A DNA stretch of 64,000 nt from Pristionchus mayeri (lineage: Eukaryota > Nematoda > Chromadorea > Rhabditida > Neodiplogasteridae). The stretch lies in contig BTRK01000003.1 in the NCBI GenBank assembly GCA_036245805.1, positions 1,736,001-1,800,000 on the forward strand, written 5' to 3'. Under the pieces are notes generated by a model. It had not been told where the DNA came from. It searched no databases and saw nothing but the letters and a program-made list of their open reading frames with translations. This document shows, piece after piece, positions 28,201 through 36,130 of the stretch. Each line of letters starts with the position of its first letter. Position 1 is the first letter of the stretch. Position numbers and translations under genes: made by a program.

Positions 28201-30929
28201 AAGTGGTCTCATCGCTTCTCCCCTCTGCATTCATTCTTGCCTTCCGTCGTTTCTGTTCCCGTAAAGGGACACCCCAGAGAATCACCTCCGACAAAGCTAC
28301 CACTTTTACGATGGCAAGCACATTGTTGTCCAAATCTGAGATCGACCCTGAGATCAACACACTTTTCTCCTCACTAGGGATCACTTGGAACTTCACCACT
28401 GCCCATTCTCCATGGAAGGGAGGAATCTACGAGAGGCTCATCAAAATCATCAAGGAATCATTCTCCCGTTCCATAGGGAAGAAGAAACTCACCAGAGACG
28501 AATTCGACACGTTTACTTGTGAAGTTGAGGCGCTCCTCAATTCGAGACCTCTTACATACGTTTCATCAGATGACATCCAGTCTTTCTCTGGTCCCATACT
28601 TAGACCTATCGATCTCATACTGCCCAGTTCCTTCCTTGGTTGCTCACTCACCCTCACTAATAGTGACGACTACATTCCTCCAGAAGAGGACAACTCAAGC
28701 AGAGAAGCAGCAATGAAACAGCTCAGACGATCGATCAAAATCGTTGAATCATTCTGGAGAAGATGGCATAGTGAGTACCTCATCACCCTCAGAGATTCGC
28801 AGAATCATTCATCCGACCCACTACAGTCTAACCGATCATCCAGTTCCGTCCCCAAAATTGGTTCCATTGTCCTAGTGGTAGACGAGAGTGGAACTACACC
28901 GAGATCATCCTGGAAAATGGCGAAGATCCTCTCACTCACTGATACTTCGGCCACGCTGCGATCACATGCCGGCAGGACAATCGAGAGACCTCTCAATCTT
29001 CTGATCCCACTTGAGATTCATTCATCAGAAAATACACACCCTGTAGGCCCAGTAGGACAAGCATCCCATCCCATGGTCACTAGATCGAAGAGCTCAGCGC
29101 GGCGCAATTAGGAATCACTGTCTGCCCCCTTTCCCCTCCCCCGAGGATTCCACTGTGCATACACACCGAAATTATAATACAATCATTTATTTCATTCTAT
29201 TCACTTATCATTTCCATTCAGTCGGTCGATCATGAAGAAGAATTGAAGATGGACCAAGAGGCAGCTCTTCTCACGTCGTACGACGACTACTCTACTAGGG
29301 TAATAATTGAATCTCGTCCCTCAAATCCATCAATCCAGTATTTCATATTTTCATAATCACGAAACTCCCCTTTTATCATCTCTATCACATTCTCAATATC
29401 AATCAAACCATCATGTCTATCAGTTCATTTATCTTTTCCCTTCAGGATTTCATCGAGTCCTGCTTCGATTCTCTTCATTCTGAGCTGCACAAGAGTCGTG
29501 AGGAAATAAAGAGTCTCAAAGAGGATCTCAACTATCTCAAGGCTCACGTCTCCAATGAGTCGAAGATCATCAAGAACGAGCTCGGCTCGATGTCCCTCTC
29601 CCTCTCTGCCATTTTGAGTAACACCACTCAGCCTTCCCCCAACCACTCCCATTCAATCGCATTAGCATTGCCCCTCGTTCACAGTTTCGTACCCCGAATT
29701 CACTGGACCGTCCTACTCATTCAAGAGATCGTAGTCGATCCCCCATTGCTCCACGCACTAACCCCATTTCCAAGCCATTCCATATCGCTCAGACTGTGAA
29801 ATGTACTTTCTGTAATTCGACGATCCATTACTCCCGCAATTGTTCCCATGTCACGAGCATTTCCACCCGCCTTTCCCTCATGGCTCCGAATCAGTGTCTT
29901 CGGTGTTTCCGTATTACGTGCCGAGTCACGTGCTTACTCTCATCCTTTTTTCTTCCCTTTCATGTCATTCCCAAGCATTGCATAATCATTTGCGTGCATT
30001 CATTCATCCATCCCACGTTCATTACGCTTCATTGTTAGACGCGGTTCACTTCGTCCGACTCACACCGCACACTCATCGATCGACTTCAACATTGATCGAT
30101 CGACTCTTCACTTCCTTCTCCTCTTCAATAATAAAGGTACACTTGCCCCTCATTAATCAAATCAATTCCATTCCCCCTTTCTTGTTTATTAATTAGTTTT
30201 TTCGCCTTAAATTTGTAAATTTAAATAAATAAAGTTATTTTATTATCACCCTTTGTCCTTTGCGTTCCATTAACAGATTCTGGCAACGGAATCCTGTACA
30301 CAAGCATGTTAAATAAAGTATAAAAAACAATAATAAAGTTATTGTAGAAAGAGCGCAAACTAAAAAAATGGGAGAGAAGGCTCAAGGAGGGATCGGAGGA
30401 GGAGGAGAGTGTAAGTTTTTTAAATACTTTATAGCGACCACACATATCCTCATAACATAAACTAATACAGTCAGCCCCCCCTTTTCGTTGTGTCTAGAAA
30501 GAGTTGCCCACCAATTTGCTACGTATTTTAGCTCATGACTACGATAGAGGAGCAAAATAAACTTCTCATTAAACGGGAAGCATCATATGTGAGGTGATAG
30601 ACAGAAAATCATATTATTATGTTGTTCTTTACAGGTAAGAAAAATATCGAGTTTGAATGAATTGAAGCAAGAATTGATGACGAAAATGGAAAAAGAGGAA
30701 GAAGAAAAGACTACGAACTTTCCCTCCCTCCTCTTCCTTCTCCCTGTGCTCGTTCGTGTTATTGATTTATGATTACAGTAAGCGAGCATGATTTCAGACA
30801 ATTATCATTCTCATAATAATTGCGCTGATCTATTCGATTGGAGAAGGCGAATTTGTCGTAAGAAACCTCTTTTATTAGGTACTGATTAACGTGATTATAC
30901 TGTAGCTATCTCCCTGATTCCAGGTGTGA
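22257..30929 (+). CDS. Charged coiled-coil protein with C-terminal membrane helix (host gene)
   Basis: Seven exons joined in phase 0: 22257-22460, 22698-22760, 29222-29299, 30348-30410, 30635-30745, 30798-30857, and 30924-30929 with the stop. The product is about 205 residues. Exon 1 is almost pure Arg/Glu (EERRREEERRDERKREERK), a likely single alpha-helix. Exons 2-5 stay highly charged (EEERLSRWREALREREEEAD; KERKLKKWERRLKEG; VRKISSLNELKQELMTKMEK). Exon 6 is a membrane helix (TIIILIIIALIYSIGEGEFV), so the protein looks tail-anchored. The family is not recognised. BEL/Pao sequences sit in introns 2 and 3, and those introns have grown to 6.5 kb and 1.05 kb. The ATG choice and the last two small exons are the least certain parts. 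Confidence 0.65.
22280..22460 (+). repeat. GA-rich simple repeat within coding exon 1
   Basis: Repeated GAAGAGAGAAGAA-type units encode the Arg/Glu helix. The reverse-strand Ser/Leu-rich ORFs are shadows. Confidence 0.8.
23065..23452 (+). repeat. LTR of a BEL/Pao retroelement (5' copy)
   Basis: 388 bp, the same length as 29913-30300, with only about four substitutions by eye. It starts ATTACGTGCCGAGTCACGTG and ends CCTGTACA. It carries an AATAATAAAGG word and an AATAAA-rich stretch near its end, which may serve for polyadenylation. Left boundary approximate. Confidence 0.85.
23453..23464 (+). other. Primer binding site, tRNA-Gly type
   Basis: TGGTGCATCGGC directly follows the LTR. It is complementary to the 3' end of nematode tRNA-Gly(GCC) plus CCA (..GCCGATGCACCA), as I recall that tRNA. 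Confidence 0.7.
23658..29111 (+). CDS. BEL/Pao gag-pol polyprotein, intact
   Basis: Retrotransposon polyprotein of 1817 residues from the first ATG. The frame is open upstream to 23412 inside the LTR. Domains in order: DUF1759-type gag core (LETFDGSDITRW, about 24090), zinc knuckles (CVFCGTHQYSGEC onward, 24750-24945), aspartic protease (LLDAGAQVSLIS, about 25075; DAG in place of DTG/DSG), Pao reverse transcriptase (VADVEKAFLQVKL, about 26190; NLYVDNIII, about 26435, with YVDN where most RTs have YxDD), RNase H (VAFCDASKSAMAAS, about 26930), integrase HHCC zinc finger (27897-28020) and DDE core (CGIDYAG, ITSDKATT, SPWKGGIYERL), and a DUF5641-type C-terminus (about 28850-29030). No internal stop or frameshift. 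The codon pattern differs from the host exons around it. Confidence 0.95.
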   Translation: MTNSISLTSLLNSKESKYENTLNRSIRRVRAVSMLGTFVDQGASLNQPSPQSFAPAPNQNAFTVQSPSPPQATQSQPASVDQGGNSSGTNNPQLITALSPPAFDTRESTLTHISSPNAIISSSTQSLPPLDSVSHRPSLSLPPIRLETFDGSDITRWSAFKYQIESLIINQPHLSEVEKIFHIRSNLKGEAHSLIASLPVQPSFLTKMLTRLESEYDRYDLTQARLMQSLRSIRAKSSRVDDQLSAVRAMINIAHSIHGDSGINALCMQQQLAESIHPKFITLVTRKKPDSLVSALELIEDKLREEREDSVMISAFTSQRLYSVVNSQYNNGSLPSKAHASTAPHTKSPASHSSSTPNHSRKIPLCVFCGTHQYSGECARVTSIREKKEILKNKSLCFSCFSPNHSSDACYKSCPQCKAKHHKSLCTKQSTPNQSGVHSLTTSPCIQLNTRLFTAPVMLANTIALRSSYANALLDAGAQVSLISRRLVNQLHLKPIDQLHASITGVMTADQNSLPSSHEVVQFELITDLGREVIKAIVHDTDTITQSIHHQPLSEADLDVIRTTLTTIPVHFTQSTVSPDLLFGVGDTLKLLENSTSTTLPGGYRLIQSVIGPLVAGSESLTPPLPTKKNKAAPTNQSQGLPPTNPSDHQVTPSLTVASVTTVNYSVDQLAERFLSVDPISRIYETTEKEERKLADELVTKHFNDTVQSHDDGYYVQYAMKPDAKDELPDNYNLAVSRLSSTQRNLSTDRNLLLFYDSVIQDQISLGQVEAVDPSDTSGIIHYLAHQAVLRPDKPTTPLRIVYDASAHLKNKPSLNDMIYPGPSDLEMIPSLLIRARLRPFLIVADVEKAFLQVKLCPSQRNMLRFLWLKDIDKPVSPNNILVLRFCVTPFGVNQSPCLLNKVINHHIQHEGKKCDPHLVHQLVSNLYVDNIIITADNPSSFMYTQSKHLFQSMSMNLRDYSSNSSSFVSCVPDSDQSKDSNQKLLGLIWNTEEDSLSINIPVSTKREKESKRSMLSTVSSSYDPLGLLNPLLLPPRLTVQGLWNSPIKWDEPVDERTRESFHNQISDLEQFSLPIYRFTNISKSNDITLVAFCDASKSAMAASVYSYVPGQKPTLIISKTRLASINSKSTIPKMELDSLAMAHNLLQFTVETIRKEFPTKQIHVYSFSDSAVTLHWCRPGFNKPVGVFVSNRVKLIHSIRDALTSDNLLSYHSPRHVRGEENPADHATRGLSSSDMNDPSHQWWIGPPWLSSNPSEWPDTNLSELQYPDIDPFPVVISAQVIETPPESPINLPRHSSLKRAINVTALVYRFIARCAHKTSNASILEKLNLPQPTASTLDAREKRFAFNRLIFFSQQSLSDSVIKKMSLINDPSTGLLRVSTRVTNSNQHEEFKSPIFIPTSPDSTLARLLIRDIHSSTHAGVDIVLNTLKIKFLIPRARPLVKSTLRQCIPCRKTNNLPFTYPQTPPLPSDRVRQSLPFEHCGIDYAGPFHVDDNSKVWIVVLTCLSTRLTHLEVVSSLLPSAFILAFRRFCSRKGTPQRITSDKATTFTMASTLLSKSEIDPEINTLFSSLGITWNFTTAHSPWKGGIYERLIKIIKESFSRSIGKKKLTRDEFDTFTCEVEALLNSRPLTYVSSDDIQSFSGPILRPIDLILPSSFLGCSLTLTNSDDYIPPEEDNSSREAAMKQLRRSIKIVESFWRRWHSEYLITLRDSQNHSSDPLQSNRSSSSVPKIGSIVLVVDESGTTPRSSWKMAKILSLTDTSATLRSHAGRTIERPLNLLIPLEIHSSENTHPVGPVGQASHPMVTRSKSSARRN
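29112..29221. other. Host intron remnant before exon 3
   Basis: C-rich tail after the pol stop, then a normal CATTTCCATTCAG acceptor. No polypurine tract followed by an LTR is seen here, so the gag-pol copy lacks its own 3' LTR at this place. Confidence 0.5.
29413..29912 (+). pseudogene. gag remnant of a second BEL/Pao copy
   Basis: Reading starts ATG at 29413 with a coiled-coil segment (LHKSREEIKSLKEDLNYLK). A one-base frame change in a C run near 29638 shifts the frame, after which an Arg/Ser/Pro-rich linker and a zinc knuckle (CTFCNSTIHYSRNC, about 29803) follow, related to the knuckle of the large ORF. It stops abruptly against the second LTR. A weaker alternative is that the first part, after TTCCCTTCAG at 29446, is an exon of the coiled-coil gene. 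Confidence 0.6.
29913..30300 (+). repeat. LTR of a BEL/Pao retroelement (second copy)
   Basis: Direct repeat of 23065-23452, same length, about 99 percent identical by eye. It ends TGTACA and is followed by unrelated host intron. No target-site duplication matches the first LTR's left flank. Confidence 0.85.
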
Positions 30930-31046
30930 AGTGATATCTCCATCGCAACTGCTTGGTTCCTCATGACCATCCTGGTTACGGTAGTTGCCGTGCGGAGATT
31001 CGCCCTCCTCTACTAATTCCACTCTCTCTTCCCTGCCTTCCCTGAA

Positions 31047-31525
31047 ATGTTCACTCTCGTGCAATGCATCATCTTCAGTGTACACGTGAGTCTCCTCTCC
31101 ACCTACAGTATTCCTGTCTACCGTACCATTCTCAGGCTGGAGTCTTAGTGGGAACCTCCCTCTTCGCTATCCTCGTTTACTCGGATGTTGCCTATCCCAT
31201 AATGATTTTTTTCTCCCTCAAATCCTCTCACGACTGGTCAGTTACTCCTAAACTCCTTCCCCTCTCATTGATACTCATTCCACTGATATAATACCGGTCG
31301 CTCACTGTATCGTAGAAGGGATTCCCTTATCCGCTGATCAACTGTTAATGACAAATTATTATCTCTCCCTTACAATTCTACCGGGTATCTATTTATCACA
31401 CTTTCATTCAGGCCCTAGCTCGCGATTATCCTTCCAACATGCAGTACTACCTCCCTCACGATGAGACTCTCAATGGCAGCATCAATAGGACTTACGAGGA
31501 CAGTCAAATGGAGAAGGATTATTGA
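31047..31525 (+). CDS. Putative small membrane protein (3 exons)
   Basis: Exons 31047-31085, 31136-31240 and 31412-31525 join in phase 0 to about 86 residues. The N-terminal part is hydrophobic (FTLVQCIIFSVH, then AGVLVGTSLFAILVYSDVAY). The tail is hydrophilic (ALARDYPSNMQYYLPHDETL) and ends with a TGA at 31523. The donor at 31241 (GTTACT) is weak. Further hydrophobic coding-like sequence upstream (ISIATAWFLMTIL, about 30943) suggests this could be the 3' part of a larger multi-pass protein. Family not recognised. Confidence 0.45.
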
Positions 31526-31856
31526 CCCTCCCTCCCCTCTAGTGACCTCCCTTCTCCATCTTATCACTTACTCCCTGTTACTTGTAGCTCCCTCTCCTCT
31601 AATAATCCGTGTCATTGACTACTGTATAGCAGCCTCTTCCAGTCCATCGATCAGACTGTCATCAGACTGATCAGACTGATAAAACTGTATAGAAGTTCTG
31701 TATAGAAAGTTTTTTGTGTGAATCGTTTAATCTGAGTCTGTACAAGCCTCTCATTAGGCTTTATTCTGTCGAATAAACTTGTAAAAGCAACTATCGACAT
31801 TTAAACGACAAATATAAACATGGGAATAACATAAAACTAACTTTAAATGGAATAAT
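31526..31856. terminator. 3' flank with AATAAA poly(A) signal
   Basis: AATAAA at 31772-31777 in the 3' flank of the + strand gene(s). A small GATCAGACT tandem repeat lies at about 31650-31680. Confidence 0.5.
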
Positions 31857-32003
31857 TCAGACCACATCAAAATCAGAGATGAGAGCCAGCTTTGTAAAAA
31901 AGTAATCCCTCAGTTTGCGATTCTCGAAATTGTCGTGACCCGCGATGCGCTCCGGTTGAACTCTGATCAGCGAAAAGCGTCGGCCCTCGGGGCTACTTTC
32001 CAT
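31857..32003 (-). CDS. Short coding-like ORF, possible 3' exon or gene fragment
   Basis: 48 residues from ATG to TGA on the minus strand, with ordinary amino-acid composition (RVQPERIAGHDNFENRKLRD, ending DFDVV). No recognisable family. Upstream on its strand a MITE begins within 140 bp, so this may be a truncated gene or a single exon. Confidence 0.3.
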   Translation of the reverse strand: MESSPEGRRFSLIRVQPERIAGHDNFENRKLRDYFFTKLALISDFDVV

Positions 32004-32138
32004 ACCATTTTTCTTTAATATACGCAATTTTTATGAAAATCTAAATTGAAAACATGTAATGGGGTAGGATAAGCTTCCATTTGAACACCAATTTGTGAAT
32101 TGTTTTGCTCGTTCGTTAACACCGCTGCAGTCCCTAAA

Positions 32139-32426
32139 TCCAAATTTTCAAGTATGAGAAAAAATCATCGCTATAAGGTTTATGGCGTAAAATAGTGACC
32201 TGTTTTGTGAGCAAAGTGAGCGATCCCATCTGGTAGTGTGCGAGAGACAAGGGGAGAGGGGAGAGTGCAGGCAGCGAGAGGGAAGGGAAGAGGTCACGAG
32301 GCAGAGAGACGGGGTAGATCAAGGGACGATTCGAAGGAATCGCTGACCTTGCACACAAAACAGGTCACTATTTTACGCCATAAACCTTATAGCGATGTTT
32401 TTTCTCATATTTGAAAACGGATTTGG
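32139..32426. mobile_element. MITE 1, long terminal inverted repeats
   Basis: Arms of about 85 bp (32139-32222 and 32342-32426) are nearly perfect inverses, for example CTATAAGGTTTATGGCGTAA mirrored on the right. The centre is a GA-rich insert of about 120 bp. No ORF. Confidence 0.8.
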
Positions 32427-33432
32427 ATTCCTCTCGTTAAGCCGGTCAGTTTGGTTCCGGTCGCCCCGAATACTTTGCACGTACAAAAAAGTTTCATTTT
32501 ACTAATTACTATTAATTGTTCGTGAAAAACTAATTGGTCAGGCGTGATTGCCATCAAATTCTGCCTCGTAATCTATGTTGGCTTAATTTTAGCGAATACC
32601 GGAACTCAGATATGCGAAATTGGCCTATTTCGACGTCATGGCGTCTGGGTCAACGACAGATCTTTGACCAAAATGAACATGCATATCGTAATCAACGGGT
32701 CAGATTACCCCAAATCACAAAGTTTCAAAGTTTTGAGCATTTTTGACCAATGCCAAATTTCCTCAGAATTGTCCGATTCTTACGCAAACGGGCTCATATA
32801 TGCGAAAAAAGGTCGCGATAAGATTTTTGGCGGCAGATGGTGAGCCTTATTGTGTGGAAACGGGGAGGCTCTGTCCTCTTCCCCTCTTCCCATCTCAATA
32901 CTCTCTCGATTCCGCGTGCTCTCACACCCCTTCCCATCTATACCCTCTGGGCGGCGGATGGGGGAGGGAGTAAATCACCCCGTTTCCACACAATAAGGCT
33001 CACCATCGGCCGCCAAAAATCTTATCGCGACCGTTTTTCGCATATATAAGCACAGATTTGGATTCCTCTCTTCATGACGGTCCGATTGGTACTAGTCTCG
33101 CGGGGCACAATTAAAGCACTAAAAATTTGATTTTTATTAATTTTAATTAATTTTTCATGAAAAATGAATTATACGTGATCGCCGTTAAATTCTACCCCAG
33201 GTATAAAATCCGCTTAATTTTAGTGACCTCTGAAATTGAGATATTCGAAAATGTTTGATTTCGACGTGACGCCATCTGGATCCAACGATCAATATTTGAG
33301 CAAAATGAACATGCCCATCGTAATAAGCATGTCAGATAACCCCAAGTCGGACAGTTTTAGAAATTTGATATTTTCGGACCGTGCCAAATCTTTTCAGATT
33401 TGTCCGATTCTTACGCAAACGGGTTCATAGGG
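32419..33432. repeat. Diverged direct repeat of about 375 bp
   Basis: 32419-32795 and 33056-33432 share TTTGGATTCCTCTC at the start, TTAATTTTAG, AAAATGAACATGC and TCCGATTCTTACGCAAACGG at the end, with about 70 percent overall similarity. MITE 2 lies between the copies. Confidence 0.7.
32791..33047. mobile_element. MITE 2, long terminal inverted repeats
   Basis: Arms of about 70 bp (32791-32864 and 32979-33047) are inverses, with TCGCGATAAGATTTTTGGCG mirrored on the right and a C/T-rich centre. Bounded by CATATAT on both sides. Confidence 0.8.
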
Positions 33433-33469
33433 TAAAGATGGGGGATTGATATAACCACCGGGGGGGGGG

Positions 33470-34130
33470 GGGTGACAAAACGGTAACGACAAAACGGCAA
33501 CACGGCTTATTTACGACAAAACGGCAACGACATAACGGCAAGCGACAAAACGGCAACGAAGCATATCTCCGTGGAGAGTTATCCTAGAACATCGGGAATG
33601 GTCTGTATCACATCAGTATATTTTCTCCTTAATTATCAATAACATGATCTTTGATCTTTTGGAAGTTGACGACAAAACGGCAACGAGCCATAACACCACT
33701 CAGATTCATCCCACAGCTCTCGGGAAGGCATCAATCGATGGCTAATGACTTGACCTATCCATTCAACATATGATCTTTGAACTTTGACCAACTGACGACA
33801 AAACAGCAACGAGCCATAAAACGGTTCAGAATCATCCCACAGCGCTCAGGTAGGCACCAATCGATAGCTAATGATCGGATCTATTCATTCGACATATGAT
33901 CTTTGATCTTTGACCAACTAGCGACAAAACGGCAACGAGCCAAAACACTACTCAGAATCATCCAGAAGCTCGCGTTAACTCAGATATAGCTCGTTGCCGT
34001 TTTGTCGTCAGTTCGTCAAATATGAAAGATCAGATGTCGAAAGGATAAGGCACGTCATTAGCTATCGATTGGTGCCGATCTGAGCGCTGTGGGATGATTC
34101 TGAACCGTGTTATAATTTATTATTTTAGAG
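33470..34130. repeat. ACAAAACGGCAACG repeat family, block 1 with inverted end
   Basis: Several GACAAAACGGCAACGA units are spaced about 120 bp apart by a conserved spacer with ATGATCTTTGATCTTT and ATCGATAGCTAATGA. The last unit (about 33990-34110) is inverted (CTCGTTGCCGTTTTGTCGTC). Begins after a G run. Confidence 0.85.
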
Positions 34131-34344
34131 GTTTTCTCGAGTGATCATTCGCAGACGATCATAATCGCTTTAGGTCACTTCTCGCAGCGCAAAACCACAG
34201 GAGCATTACAATTCACTTTTTGTCGAGCTTCAGATAGATTAGATATATAGGACTTATATAGACTCTTCAGTAACAAGTTGTAAAACTAAGTGTTCGAGTA
34301 AGTACGTTTAAAATTAATTAACTTTCCTAATTCGAAAACAAATA
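34131..34344. other. Spacer, nothing recognised
   Basis: AT-rich, no coding signal. Confidence 0.3.
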
Positions 34345-34368
34345 TTAGGTTGGTGCAAAAGTCTTGCG
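34345..34368 (+). mobile_element. Lone mariner-type terminus
   Basis: TTAGGTTGGTGCAAAAGT at 34345, preceded by TA, matches the terminal repeat known from mariner elements of the irritans type. I found no partner terminus and no transposase fragment nearby, so this is a solo end or a very short relic. Confidence 0.5.
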
Positions 34369-34604
34369 TTTTTTTTGATATTTTGCCTTCCATCTTCCTT
34401 TCAGTTTGACCGATGACCTTCCGTATATTAATTAAAAATGAGGCCTTGAATACTCTTTCGCACCCCATCAGCATTGCCCAATCGGAGAGGCGAGAGCAGG
34501 AGAAAATTAAAATTGCCAAAATTTATCCATCGAAAACGACACATTTCTCAATATTATGTTTCCTCTGAAGCATGCATGCTCAATTCCTGGTGGTTATGGG
34601 GGGG

Positions 34605-34925
34605 TGACAAAACGGCAACGACATAACGGCAAGCGACAAAACGGCAACGGAGCATAACTCAGTGGAGAGTTGTCCTAGAACATCAGGAATGGTCTGTATC
34701 ACATCAGTATATTTTCTTCTTAATTATCAATAACATGATCTTTGATCTTTTGGAGGTTGACGACAAAACGGCAACGAGCAATAACACCACTCAGATTCAT
34801 CCCACAGTTCTCGGGAAGGCAACAATCGATAGCTAATGACTTGCCCTATCCATTCGACATCTGGTCTTTGAACTTTTTGCAACTGACGACAAAACGGCAA
34901 CCAGCCATAACACAATGGGAAACTG
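34605..34925. repeat. ACAAAACGGCAACG repeat family, block 2
   Basis: Collinear copy of about 33475-33820, including the spacer GGTCTGTATCACATCAGTAT, about 90 percent alike. It lies just after the mariner-type terminus, so the two blocks may once have been continuous. Confidence 0.85.
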
Positions 34926-35389
34926 TAGCGATTTTGCCCCTAGAATGAGCTGAAACGTATGTAGAACGAGTGAAACATAAACGAACCAGGCCCTACCCTG
35001 CGCTTTCAATGAACTTTGCGCGTATGTAAATAGCCTCAGAGTCATCTGTGAAACTTCGGACAAAGCAATTTCTTATAGGGATAGTGACATCTCTCATCTA
35101 TAATATCCACACTATCACTATGGGTGACTGAACATTCCCCGGAGCACCCCTTTAATACAGAGCATTGTCAGTCTCGTTTCGTGTTTTGTCGCTGCTCCTT
35201 AGTCTCGAGCCACCTCCTAGAACTGGTAGTAGGACCGAAAAAATTCATTTCACGTCAATCTACGTTCATTCAATCAGGCTGGTTTCGAATGTTGTACCTT
35301 TTTCACCTTGCTTCTATCACTGGAACTGATCGCACAAGACACTGAACAATACTTTTTTTTACAGTGGAATGAGTTGTGATGAGAGCAGA
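34926..35389. other. Spacer, nothing recognised
   Basis: No clear gene. The part from about 35176 weakly resembles the atl-1 intron around 17680. Confidence 0.35.
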
Positions 35390-36130
35390 ACTGTATTTCT
35401 GGAAATAGCTGGTTCCGTGTTTTTGTTGCTGCTTCATAGCCTCACGTAGAACCGATCAATTATCGGATAATTACAATACATCATTTCATTTCCAGCTGAA
35501 GAAGGTCGTGGAGAAGGGAAAATCGAATGGAACTGTAGATCGATTGCGCAGTATGGTCCAATTCGTTGATTGGCTCATTTAAAAATAAATTTCTTTCGAA
35601 AATATCTAAACTATCACATAAAATTGCAGGAATCGTTTCGAGTGTCACATCGTTACGTCCAAAACGATGGAGAAACTGTCGCTGACGAAGTCAATGAGTT
35701 TGAACTTACAGGTGAGTTACGTTCACAATTCCACACTCTCTCAATCTGGCCGGGCCCACAGGAGTGGAGGGAGTAAGGACCAAATCAGCCAACGCTGCTT
35801 GTTCGAGTTGTATGATTTGGGTTTCATGCGTACTACGTGTGAATCAGAACGAGCTTGACCTAGTGGGAGCTATCTCTTTGTGAATAAATATAACAATACC
35901 ATCCTCCTTTAGTTCATTCAAATAGAGAAAGCGATAGAGATTATATATCTTCTTCTCTCAAGTAATGCGTGCTAATGCGGAGACTCTTCTGACTGTGATG
36001 CAAGCTTTCATCTACGATACACTCATTAAATTCGGTGAAGATAGAGCACAGGAGAATAAGACTGGAGTGAGTGGGGAGGGGGAGCAATGGATGGTTTTTA
36101 TGATGCTGGGTTTTATCGTAGCCCCATAGC
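35390..36130 (+). pseudogene. Circularly permuted decayed copy of atl-1 exons 17, 18, 15, 16
   Basis: Homologous pieces in order: 35496-35560 (= exon 17, LKKVVEKGKSNG; donor GT mutated to AT), 35630-35711 (= exon 18, HIVTSKTMEKLSLTKSMS), about 35741-35840 (= exon 15 and its downstream intron, with an 11-base loss and a frame break), and 35963-36068 (= exon 16, [19 protein letters not shown]). Intron parts are also copied, so this is a DNA-level duplicate, not a retrocopy. The outer ends both lie in what corresponds to the intron between exons 16 and 17. Not functional as a kinase. Confidence 0.85.

Noticed and set aside
30746..30780. Continuation of the coiled-coil protein as VLVRVIDL and stop
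   Set aside because: Possible as an unspliced end, but a phase-0 splice to the clear membrane helix at 30798 is a better gene model.
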